A DNA stretch of 64,000 nucleotides. Source: Vicinamibacterales bacterium (GTDB lineage Bacteria > Acidobacteriota > Vicinamibacteria > Vicinamibacterales > UBA823). Position numbers and translations under genes: made by a program. The stretch spans positions 283,436 to 347,435 of the forward strand of contig DASCOS010000009.1 of NCBI GenBank assembly GCA_036012125.1, read 5' to 3'. Below, one piece after another: positions 54,042 to 61,998 of the stretch. The notes beneath the pieces are model-generated. The model saw only the letters and a program-made list of their open reading frames with translations. It had not been told where the DNA came from and searched no databases. The first letter of the stretch is position 1, and every line of letters starts with the position of its first letter.

Positions 54042-54824
54042 ATGACCGCAACCCTTGAACTCCAGGGCGTTACCGTCAGACGGGACAACCAACTGATTCT
54101 CAACCGTATCGACTGGACCGTGGCACCTGACGAACGTTGGATCGTTCTCGGCCCGAACGGTTCTGGCAAGACGACACTTTGCCAAGTGGCGTCCCTGTAT
54201 CAGCACCCGACGAACGGCACGGTAAGAGTCCTAGGCGAGACGTTCGGTTGCACAGATGTTAGACAACTTCGGAAGCAGATTGGTTATATGAGCGTGCAGT
54301 TGGCTGACATGCTGGGCCCTGGACTGACAGCGACAGATGTTGTCGTCACCGCAAAACACGCGGCGCTCTCAACCTGCTGGCACGTCTATTCGCAGGATGA
54401 CTACGCAAAAGCAAGACGGTTGCTTAGCCGGTTCAACTGCGAAGACCTGGCAGATCGTCGGTTCATTACACTGGCATCCGGCGAACAAAAAAAAGTTGAA
54501 GTCGCAAGGGCCCTCATGGCGAATCCTGGTTTGCTGGTGCTGGACGAACCAACTGCCGGCCTCGACTTGGGTGGACGAGAGATGCTGGTCGCTACGCTGG
54601 CCTCACTCGCTAAGGACCGTGGGACGCCACCGATTATCTTGGTTACGCATCATATTAACGAGATCCCTCCTGGTTTCACCCACGTGTTGCTACTCGCCGG
54701 CGGCCAGAGGCTAGCAGCCGGTCGGCTCACCGAAACGTTGAACGATGATGCGTTGTCTCGGTGCTTTGGACTTAAGCTTCGTGTTGAGATGCGTGGGGAT
54801 CGGTGGCACATCTGGACCGGATGA
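54042..54824 (+). CDS. ABC transporter ATP-binding protein, YlmA-like
   Basis: Walker A is GPNGSGKTT, the signature is TLASGEQKKVEVARALM, Walker B is LLVLDEPTAGLD and the switch region is ILVTHHINEIPPGFTHVLLL. The last segment, with the GFTH pattern, is typical of the YlmA/ModF-like ATPases of unknown partner. No permease is next to it, so it may work with a permease elsewhere or be a soluble factor. ATG at 54042. It is convergent with qhpE, 42 bases from it. Confidence 0.87.
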   Translation: MTATLELQGVTVRRDNQLILNRIDWTVAPDERWIVLGPNGSGKTTLCQVASLYQHPTNGTVRVLGETFGCTDVRQLRKQIGYMSVQLADMLGPGLTATDVVVTAKHAALSTCWHVYSQDDYAKARRLLSRFNCEDLADRRFITLASGEQKKVEVARALMANPGLLVLDEPTAGLDLGGREMLVATLASLAKDRGTPPIILVTHHINEIPPGFTHVLLLAGGQRLAAGRLTETLNDDALSRCFGLKLRVEMRGDRWHIWTG

Positions 54825-54866
54825 GCGTGATAGCAAACGCCTAATATCTACCCGAACCCTCTCGAG

Positions 54867-55556
54867 TCACGAATGCTTCTGACCCTCAGCCAGTAGCGCT
54901 AGGGCCTCGTCACACGACGAAATCTCCCTCGTTTCCATAGCTCTCGCTAGCAATCCTGTCAGGTTGGCGACAGCAAAGCTAAGGCCTTTCAGATTGCGCG
55001 AGGGCGACACACCGGGAATCGGCCTCGGTAACCCCGAAGCGGCGAATACCACCGTGCCGGACTGCCTCGTCCATCGGCACTGATCACGAGGACAGTTCCA
55101 GTCCAAGGCAACCGGTACGACACCTGGCAAGCTACCGGTTAACCATTGCGTGTGTTCGTCAGCGGCCGGTGCGACGACTAATGTGCCACTCATAGCCGCT
55201 CGCTCCACGGCTGTGCGGAATTGATTTTCGTGTTCCGTATTCACCATTCCGAGACTAAGGTTAATCAGCCGAACGCGCGACCCGACGGCCCAGTCGATCG
55301 CTGCTACCAGAGCCTCAACACTCGTCGAGAGCTCCTGGTCGAAAACCTTAACAGCGTAGAGAACACTCCTCGGAGCTTTCTCCCTAATGGCTGCCGCGAC
55401 AGCAGTACCGTGCCCAAGGCGATCAACGAAGTTTTCATGCTCAGCACCGTCGATGGTGATCCCTACACCCCCGGCGACACCACCAACGTGAGGATGATTG
55501 GGGTGCACGCCACTATCCACGACGGCCACGGATACGCTAGTGAGACCACGCATCAC
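54867..55556 (-). CDS. qhpE: QhpE-like subtilisin-type protease, leader peptidase for QhpC
   Basis: A 229-residue S8 protease core with no signal peptide or propeptide. The triad is Asp14 (VVDSGVHPNHP), His49 (LGHGTAVAAA) and Ser193 (KGLSFAVANLTGLLA). The usual oxyanion asparagine motif AAGN reads APAADE here. In known qhp operons QhpE removes the leader of the crosslinked gamma subunit. It is the last gene of the cluster, overlapping qhpF by four bases (GTGA at 55556-55553; an ATG at 55553 is an alternative start). Context decides the name, since S8 proteases are otherwise diverse. Confidence 0.82.
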   Translation of the reverse strand: MMRGLTSVSVAVVDSGVHPNHPHVGGVAGGVGITIDGAEHENFVDRLGHGTAVAAAIREKAPRSVLYAVKVFDQELSTSVEALVAAIDWAVGSRVRLINLSLGMVNTEHENQFRTAVERAAMSGTLVVAPAADEHTQWLTGSLPGVVPVALDWNCPRDQCRWTRQSGTVVFAASGLPRPIPGVSPSRNLKGLSFAVANLTGLLARAMETREISSCDEALALLAEGQKHS

Positions 55557-57295
55557 GATTCTTGAGCATTCGTGGTAGAGCTCGTATCAAACAATCGAAC
55601 AAACGCGCCGTCGCGAGCCATTAATTCCGATGGTGCGCCTTGCTCAACCACATTTGCGCCATCAAGTACAACCACTCGATCCGCCTGCAGTGCGAGCTCA
55701 AGCCGATGGGACACGACGACGGTCGTCCGACCCCTCATTAGTGCCTCGTAACCGGTCATCACCTGCTTCGTCATCGAGGGATCAAGCGATGCAGTCGGTT
55801 CATCCAGCACCAAAACGGCGGGCGCGGCGAGAAATGCCCTAGCAATCGCGACACGTTGCCGTTCGCCAGTTGATAACGCCCTTCCCCCCTCTCCTACTTG
55901 GGTAGCGTAACCCTCTGGTAAGTCGACGATGAAAGCCTCTAATCCTGCTGCACGGACCGCCGCCGCAAGATCCTCGTCAGTCGCCTCCGGACTTGCGTAT
56001 CGAAGGTTCTCGAGCAGCGACGCATGAAAGAGAAATGGCTCTTGATCGACGAGGGCGATATGTCGTCGGATTTCGCGAAGTGGAACTTCCCTGAGATCCC
56101 GACCGTCAAGCAACACCCGTCCCTGATCCGGGTCAATTAACCGCAGCAACAACTCCGTCAACGTCGACTTCCCGCTACCGCTAGGGCCTACGACAGCCAG
56201 CACCTCACCAGGAGCAACCTCAATCGAAACATCATCGAGCAACGGTGCGCCGCGACCAAACGAGACGGTTACGTGTTCAATCGTCACGCGACCATCTACT
56301 CGGTTCAGCCTAGCACTCTCGGGAGTGTCAATCACGTCGACGTTAGCATCTAGAAGCTCTTGGACACGTCCCAGCGAAACTTTTGCTGTAGCTAGGCTTG
56401 CATAGAGACCCATCAATGCTTGGACAGGCGGAAGAACTCGCATCTGGTAGGCCATGAACGCCACCAACGTCCCCATTGTGATCGTGCCATCTATAACCCG
56501 GCTTCCGCCATAAAGAAAAATGATCGCCGTACTACCAGAAAGGATTAGCCCGGGTAGCCCGCCCGATAAGTAGGTAACCCATTGCATCGACATCAGGGCT
56601 TCCACAAACGCATCGTTTCGCTGTCGAAAGCGGCCGGCTTCGCGGACTTGGGCATTCGACGTTACGACCAGCTTCATGCCCTGGATCGTCTCTATCAAGA
56701 AGCTTCCGATATCCGCACTGCGCTCACGGACAGTTCGCACCCGACCTTCCAAGCGCCGCCGGTAGCGGACGAGTGCCCAGAGGCTTGGCGGCAAGAACAA
56801 TGCACTCACCAAGAAAAGTCGTAGATCCAACCAGACCAACATACCGAGCGAGCCGGCAAGAAAGATGACATTGCCAAGAGTGGCAAGCACTACCTCCGAG
56901 GCGACCCGCTGAATCTCGCTAATGTCATTGTTGATGCGCGACATGATGTCGCCAAGGCGGGTGCTCGCAAAGAATCTCGGCGACAGACGCTGTAGGTGTC
57001 GATACAGCGCCAAGCGCATATCAAACAAAATGTCCGCCGAAACACGTGTGTACCGTAGCCCGCTCACGACGTTTAACGCAAAGCTTGCAACCGTAATTAT
57101 CGCGAACGTGAGCACAATCCGGCGAAGTGCATTGCCGTCGCCTCCGAGCAACGCACCATCAACCAAACTTCGTGATAAGTAAGGGACGTAGAGTGCAAGG
57201 CCTGTGCTCGACAAGCTGAGCACAAAGACCAGTAGTAGCCGGCGCCAATACGGCACCACGTAGGCAAGCGCGCGGCGAAACTGGGGCTCTAACAA
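55553..57295 (-). CDS. qhpF: QhpF-like ABC exporter with fused membrane and ATPase domains
   Basis: The 580-residue protein has a six-helix exporter membrane domain (RLLLVFVLSLSSTGLALYVP, FAIITVASFALNVVSGL, FLAGSLGMLVWLDLRLFLVS) followed by an ATPase domain: Walker A GPSGSGKST, signature ALSTGERQRVAIARAFL, Walker B VLVLDEPTASLD and switch VVSHRLELA. In Paracoccus QhpF exports the modified gamma subunit across the inner membrane. The start is TTG at 57295, because no ATG or GTG fits between the upstream stop and the first helix. It lies 29 bases after qhpB and overlaps qhpE. In the Paracoccus order I recall E precedes F, whereas here F precedes E. Confidence 0.83.
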   Translation of the reverse strand: MLEPQFRRALAYVVPYWRRLLLVFVLSLSSTGLALYVPYLSRSLVDGALLGGDGNALRRIVLTFAIITVASFALNVVSGLRYTRVSADILFDMRLALYRHLQRLSPRFFASTRLGDIMSRINNDISEIQRVASEVVLATLGNVIFLAGSLGMLVWLDLRLFLVSALFLPPSLWALVRYRRRLEGRVRTVRERSADIGSFLIETIQGMKLVVTSNAQVREAGRFRQRNDAFVEALMSMQWVTYLSGGLPGLILSGSTAIIFLYGGSRVIDGTITMGTLVAFMAYQMRVLPPVQALMGLYASLATAKVSLGRVQELLDANVDVIDTPESARLNRVDGRVTIEHVTVSFGRGAPLLDDVSIEVAPGEVLAVVGPSGSGKSTLTELLLRLIDPDQGRVLLDGRDLREVPLREIRRHIALVDQEPFLFHASLLENLRYASPEATDEDLAAAVRAAGLEAFIVDLPEGYATQVGEGGRALSTGERQRVAIARAFLAAPAVLVLDEPTASLDPSMTKQVMTGYEALMRGRTTVVVSHRLELALQADRVVVLDGANVVEQGAPSELMARDGAFVRLFDTSSTTNAQES

Positions 57296-57324
57296 GGAAA
57301 GCGTCCGACGTCAGGCATCTGACG

Positions 57325-58434
57325 TCAGTCTGGCGGCAGTACAATCAAACTGGTCGTGGAATCAGCTTCAAGGTCAATCGTTCGCAAGTATCGGAATGTA
57401 CTAGCCTCGTGAATATCGATCGTCTGGCCAGCTTGCCACACATACAACAGCTGACCATTTGAACTTGGTGTCAATTGCATTCTCGGCCGACCACGGTCAA
57501 ATATTTGTCGCGGACCGAGACGGCGATTCTCCAGATCAAACGCCCAGAGCTCATAATGCCCGATTGGGGCCTCTTTGACGAAACCGTACGCCTTTGTGCC
57601 GTCCGCTGTCATACTGAAACCGACTCTGGCTGCTGGCCCAAGCATGTAAAAATAGTCAACTTCTTTCTCATTGAGATCGACACGAGCCACACCCATCTGC
57701 CGCCCATCCCGCCTAGGCGAGCGCACCGTGAAAAGGCCAGTGTAGATCCCAAACTGTTGATTGAGGCCTCCACTGAAACCGAAGTTCAACGAACCGAGTC
57801 CTGGTTCAAACGGTTCCGACAGATCCCATCGGTCAACTTCAGTGAAATTAGTCGTTTCATAGATTACGACTTGGTCCACAAAAAAATACAGAAGTGAACC
57901 GTCTGGCGAGATCAGCATGTTCAGCTGCTGTCGCTCTTTGCCATCAGGAAAGGGAATCGTTCGAATGACCTCATGAGTTGACAAGTCGTACTGCGACAGT
58001 TCCGATGGACCAATCTCAAACCGGTCGACGAGCTTTGTTAATGAGCGCGTCAGAAGAATAACGTATCGTTCCTGCGGATCCACAACGAAGCCTTCAATCC
58101 GGTTCCTCGTGTTTCCTCCACTCAGTGAAAACGTGTCTAGCGTTGAGCGGGACGCGATGTCTATGATCTCGAAATGCTCCGCCGTCATGTCATTCAAGTA
58201 AAAATGCTCGCGGTTCGTCGAGAGCGTTAGGCTCCTCGGAATCCCTGATGTAACCTGGATCGCGTCGACAACCTGCTCGGTCGCTTCGTCGATGACATAG
58301 ATCTCATGCGCATATCCGCCAAGGAACAGCGTACCCTCGCCGCCTCTTAGGGTCGCACCTTCGTTGTCCTGAGCGTGCAATGGCACACTAACCAAGACCA
58401 ATACCAACCACGCCAGGTGAAACAGGTTCATCAT
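57325..58434 (-). CDS. qhpB: Quinohemoprotein amine dehydrogenase beta subunit (beta-propeller)
   Basis: A signal peptide (MMNLFHLAWLVLVLVSVPLH, cleavage after AQ) leads a propeller with repeats of the YVTN type: LFLGGYAHEIYVIDEATEQV, SLTLSTNREHFYLNDMTAEH, LLYFFVDQVVIYETTNFTEV, YELWAFDLENRRLGPRQIF and QLLYVWQAGQTIDIHEASTF. This is the seven-bladed beta subunit that, with alpha, encloses the gamma subunit in the periplasm. The ATG pair at 58434 and 58431 has GGTGAG before it; the longer frame (to 58530) overlaps qhpC and lacks a start context. It is 22 bases after qhpC. Confidence 0.85.
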   Translation of the reverse strand: MMNLFHLAWLVLVLVSVPLHAQDNEGATLRGGEGTLFLGGYAHEIYVIDEATEQVVDAIQVTSGIPRSLTLSTNREHFYLNDMTAEHFEIIDIASRSTLDTFSLSGGNTRNRIEGFVVDPQERYVILLTRSLTKLVDRFEIGPSELSQYDLSTHEVIRTIPFPDGKERQQLNMLISPDGSLLYFFVDQVVIYETTNFTEVDRWDLSEPFEPGLGSLNFGFSGGLNQQFGIYTGLFTVRSPRRDGRQMGVARVDLNEKEVDYFYMLGPAARVGFSMTADGTKAYGFVKEAPIGHYELWAFDLENRRLGPRQIFDRGRPRMQLTPSSNGQLLYVWQAGQTIDIHEASTFRYLRTIDLEADSTTSLIVLPPD

Positions 58435-58456
58435 CGCACTCACCGAAGGCTGAAAA

Positions 58457-58804
58457 TCACGGGAAAATAAGGTCGATCTTCCGCCAGTCTTTCTGAGCCG
58501 AAGAACAAGTTGCCGTCCAGTCAGGTGCATGATTCAGTTGGTCAGGCACCTGCGCCGGCCAGAAACACCCGAGATGACAGTCGAATAAATCCCGCTCGAC
58601 CGGAGAACAGAGCCCTGCGGTGCCACCTTCGACGTCAACCTCCCAACCCGGGAAGAAGACGAACGAACACCCCAGAGGAACGTGTGTGTCCGGACGTAGC
58701 GGAGTTTGCTGCAACGCTACGACGTCACCTCCGGGTTTGGTCTGACCTTCAAGATGCTGCTTGACCCGGTCGGCTTTCTGATTAATTGGTTTGAGATGCT
58801 TCAT
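58457..58804 (-). CDS. qhpC: Quinohemoprotein amine dehydrogenase gamma subunit, crosslinked cofactor precursor
   Basis: This 115-residue protein is the precursor of the gamma subunit, which carries the cysteine tryptophylquinone (CTQ) cofactor and three thioether bridges. All eight modified residues of the Pseudomonas/Paracoccus protein, as I recall them, are present at one offset of 39. The pairs are Cys46-Glu55, Cys66-Asp72 and Cys80-Asp88, with CTQ from Cys76 and Trp82. They lie in LGCSFVFFPGWEVD, LCSPVERDLFDCHLGC and FWPAQVPD. The leading 40 or so residues (MKHLKPINQKADRVKQHLEG and on) form the leader. The Trp before the cofactor Trp is Phe81, and an extra Cys100 occurs. The gene overlaps qhpD by 23 bases. 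GAAGGACGAG precedes the ATG. Confidence 0.95.
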   Translation of the reverse strand: MKHLKPINQKADRVKQHLEGQTKPGGDVVALQQTPLRPDTHVPLGCSFVFFPGWEVDVEGGTAGLCSPVERDLFDCHLGCFWPAQVPDQLNHAPDWTATCSSAQKDWRKIDLIFP

Positions 58805-60239
58805 TAGTCACTCGTCCTTCAAAATGCGCAAGATACGCAGGATTACGCTCAGCGAGTTCGCCGTAGATACGAAGACATTCGTCAGTCCACTCACGGATCC
58901 AGTCACAGTAGTGCAGATTCGGCCCTTCGGTCATTCCATACCGGGTATGGGCCTCATGATAACAGCCACCGGCACATAGTGGCCTCGCCCAGCACGTTCG
59001 ACAATCAGTCTTGTTCTCAACGTGATGGCGGTCCAGAAAGTCACTTTGTCGTTCCCGATCTATTCCTTCGCCCACCGTCCCCAACGAGTGGTCGTCTGAC
59101 CCGGCGAACCGGTGACACAACGCCACCTGCCCGTCCGTAGCAACACCCATTAACCCGAGGCCGGCCCCGCACGGATACGCTTTACTTGCACCCTTGTGAA
59201 TCTCCTCCAGGGTGTCCTTCGCGTTTGCAAACCCGTGATGCCGATTTTCTACTGCGTACTCAAGAAATTCATGAGCAAGACCCCTAAACTGCCCAAGCAT
59301 TTTGTCAAACCCGCCATCTTCAATTGCGTATTGCTGACTCGGAGACGTCGTAACGGGAGCAAAGCCTACCTCCCGAAAGCCAATTTCCTCAGTCAAATGC
59401 TTGAAGATCCGCTGTACATCCAGCGTTTGCGAAGTGAGTGTCACACGGGCACCGATAGGCTTCGCACGATGGCGGCGCAGCAACTCTTTAATTTTCGGCA
59501 TCGCCACGTCATAACTGCCGGCACCGTTATGAAAGACACGAAACTTGTCCTGCATGTCCTGCGGGCCGTCGATTGAAATTGTTACAGCAACATCGTTCTC
59601 AATCAAAAAATCAATGATTTCAGGACTCAGCAGAGTTGCGTTCGTCGTTAGATTAAACTCAACTCGCTTACCCACTTCGCTTGCGTGCTTCCGAGCATAG
59701 GAAATTGCAATCTTCAGTACAGGAAAATTCAGGAGCGTCTCGCCGCCGAACAGGGTCATGTGCACGACTTTATTTGGCCCCGCCTCGCGAAACATAAAAT
59801 CCACACTCTGTTTAGCAGTCTCCTCAGACATGAACTTCGGCTGTTTTCCGTTCGTTGTGTCAACGACCTTATCTTCCCCGTATTCATAGCAATACGTGCA
59901 GGCGAGATTGCACTGGTTGGTGACGTTCATCACCATCGTTGTCAACGGAAAAGGCTCAAGCGGAATTACCTTGGGAACTAGTTTTGGAGCCTCGTTCACA
60001 GGCACAATGGCCTGCACGCGAAGAAGTTCGTCCATCCCTTCGTCGAGTTCGGCCGCAGACAAGCGCGTCCCCAGCATCCCTTGAATATCCTCACGTGTAC
60101 GCGACCCAACATCTAGCAGTTTGAGAATTGACTGACTCGCGTCATCAAGTGAAAAAATTGCTGCACTCTGGAGATAGAGAAACGGTTTTCCAGACGCTTC
60201 GAACTGGTGCAAATGTGCGGTACGGAAATGCATCGTCAT
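58782..60239 (-). CDS. qhpD: QhpD-like radical SAM/SPASM maturase
   Basis: The 485-residue protein binds S-adenosylmethionine and a [4Fe-4S] cluster through CxxxCxxC (C110, C114, C117 in NQCNLACTYCYEYG). FGGETLLNFP and NLTTNATLLSPEI are the typical barrel motifs. A C-terminal SPASM domain has CGAGLGLMGVATDGQVALCH and DCRTCWARPLCAGGCYHEAH. QhpD forms the thioether crosslinks between Cys and Asp/Glu in QhpC. The first 100 residues likely form the RiPP-recognition domain. It follows qhpA directly (ATG one base after its stop) and overlaps qhpC. Length and motifs agree with known QhpD. Confidence 0.93.
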   Translation of the reverse strand: MTMHFRTAHLHQFEASGKPFLYLQSAAIFSLDDASQSILKLLDVGSRTREDIQGMLGTRLSAAELDEGMDELLRVQAIVPVNEAPKLVPKVIPLEPFPLTTMVMNVTNQCNLACTYCYEYGEDKVVDTTNGKQPKFMSEETAKQSVDFMFREAGPNKVVHMTLFGGETLLNFPVLKIAISYARKHASEVGKRVEFNLTTNATLLSPEIIDFLIENDVAVTISIDGPQDMQDKFRVFHNGAGSYDVAMPKIKELLRRHRAKPIGARVTLTSQTLDVQRIFKHLTEEIGFREVGFAPVTTSPSQQYAIEDGGFDKMLGQFRGLAHEFLEYAVENRHHGFANAKDTLEEIHKGASKAYPCGAGLGLMGVATDGQVALCHRFAGSDDHSLGTVGEGIDRERQSDFLDRHHVENKTDCRTCWARPLCAGGCYHEAHTRYGMTEGPNLHYCDWIREWTDECLRIYGELAERNPAYLAHFEGRVTNEASQTN

Positions 60240-61916
60240 TTAACGACCAACCTGCCACGAATCGAACCGCATATAAACTGGCACAGTCACTACCAAGTGC
60301 CCACGCGCTTTAAGTGACGTATCGGCACCCGCAGGTGTATACGTGGCGACAACCCAAACGTCCCCAATGTTGTTCCGGTTACCCACTCGGTCGGGGTTCG
60401 GGCCGTCCACCGCCGGGGTGAAGACCCCGTTCTGGCCCAGTGAACCGACATATTTAAGGTCCTCGTCGCCGTAGGTCGCGGCGTATTCTTCTAGGCTCCA
60501 ACTGGGCGCGACCACGCCAAGATTTAAATCGTCATCCGTGTTCGGCGTATCGTCAGGGCCATCGTGCCACGCCACAGCGTCAAACTGTTCATATTGCTTC
60601 GGCACGATAACGCCGCCTACTCGGGCCATGCCGCGTAAGGGCTCAACCGTGATCCGGTCCATCTGGTCATACACGGCTATCCCACGCTCCAACATTCCCC
60701 GGCCTACGAAAACGTCTCGATCGCCAACGCTCGCGCTGTCCTCCACCGAAATTCGCACCGAGGCCACATTAGGGGTGACACTAACAACCTCCAACAACCT
60801 GACCCCCGCACCGAGATTGACGTCCTCTGGCACTAACTCTTCGGGAAGGTTTGCACCGTAGATGCTCACCTCTTGACCACCGGTCGACGTACGCACCGCC
60901 CGAGGATAGACCCCAGAAACACTCGGCCCTTCGTCGACACGTGTGAGCGTCACGTCGAGGCCAATCTCATCCCACGCACCTCGAAACCATCGTCCAGACA
61001 TCGAAGTCCAGTCTCGCTCGACAAACATCACCTGGCGCCAAGTAGCAGCATCGGCTTCAGACGACCCTCTCCACTGATACCCCGTGTAGACGATGGACTG
61101 ACCCGTGTGAGTCACGGACCGTCCATCACGAGCGTAAACCAACGTCGTGTCAGTGGTGAACTCAGCACTGCCACTCTGCCCAGCGCTGATCGTCATCCTC
61201 CCGAATACGGGACCGCTGCCGGGATGGTTCCCTGAAACCATCCAAGACCCTTCAAGCTGTGGCGCGCGGAGATTCGCCGACCACGCGGCCCACGCGGACG
61301 AATGTAAAGGAAACACTTCGGCTAGGTGATCAATCGCCCGATTCATCGGATGTCGTCGCTCGGGCGTCTCATCAGGGGCTGGAGGGTCACGCCGCACCAT
61401 CCCGCCTTCTCGAAAGCCTTGTCGGTCAACAATGGGGTAATACCCTCGGTGCATTGCCACCACCAGTGCCCACTCTTCCTTGGTGCGGCGCTGATTAAGT
61501 ATCCGCCCCATTGAGTGACAGGCACTACAGGTCGCCTCGGTATCCCGGTCGGCCTCGTATTCATACTCTATGAGCCGGCGTTCGACTTCAAACGCCCCGC
61601 CTCGTGCTTCTTCCGGCGCGAGCCCTAGGTTATTCGAAAGGTATCGTACGATCTCCCGTGCCTCATCCGGGTCGAGAATCATGTCGTTGAGGCTAACCAT
61701 CCGCTTGATCGTCTGCTGCCACCCTTCCGGAGTCGTCCGTCGGTATGAAATTCGAGACAAAATTCCCGGCTCGTCAGTTACGTGACAGATACCACACGCC
61801 TCAATAACCGTTTGATTGTCTATTGAAATTCCATCGGCGCCCTCCGGGTCAGACTGACCAAACGCCAAAGAAACAGGTATCCAGGACGCAATAACCAAGG
61901 CCGAAAAAATACGCAT
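60240..61916 (-). CDS. qhpA: Quinohemoprotein amine dehydrogenase alpha subunit, diheme cytochrome c
   Basis: The signal peptide (MRIFSALVIASWIPVSLAFG) leads the protein to the periplasm. Two heme c motifs are visible: C41-GI-C44-H45 (CGICH) and C130-SA-C133-H134 (CSACH). The rest has several beta domains: QLEGSWMVSGNHPGSGPVFG, GGQEVSIYGANLPEELV and VGGVIVPKQYEQFDAVAWHD. This is the diheme alpha subunit, which takes electrons from CTQ to an external acceptor. I prefer the ATG at 61916 over the GTG at 61925. It lies 82 bases after qhpG. At 558 residues the length is normal for QhpA. Confidence 0.9.
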   Translation of the reverse strand: MRIFSALVIASWIPVSLAFGQSDPEGADGISIDNQTVIEACGICHVTDEPGILSRISYRRTTPEGWQQTIKRMVSLNDMILDPDEAREIVRYLSNNLGLAPEEARGGAFEVERRLIEYEYEADRDTEATCSACHSMGRILNQRRTKEEWALVVAMHRGYYPIVDRQGFREGGMVRRDPPAPDETPERRHPMNRAIDHLAEVFPLHSSAWAAWSANLRAPQLEGSWMVSGNHPGSGPVFGRMTISAGQSGSAEFTTDTTLVYARDGRSVTHTGQSIVYTGYQWRGSSEADAATWRQVMFVERDWTSMSGRWFRGAWDEIGLDVTLTRVDEGPSVSGVYPRAVRTSTGGQEVSIYGANLPEELVPEDVNLGAGVRLLEVVSVTPNVASVRISVEDSASVGDRDVFVGRGMLERGIAVYDQMDRITVEPLRGMARVGGVIVPKQYEQFDAVAWHDGPDDTPNTDDDLNLGVVAPSWSLEEYAATYGDEDLKYVGSLGQNGVFTPAVDGPNPDRVGNRNNIGDVWVVATYTPAGADTSLKARGHLVVTVPVYMRFDSWQVGR

Positions 61917-61998
61917 AATTATCACTTCGACAAGCTAAGAATGACAGAAAAGGACCCACATTTGTAGCAAAAGCACTGCACCAGCACAATTGGAGGCA

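Noticed and set aside
57307..57328. Direct repeat GACGTCAG at 57307 and 57321 as a mobile-element scar
   Set aside because: Only eight bases, in the short qhpB-qhpF spacer and the end of qhpB, with no element or inverted ends nearby.
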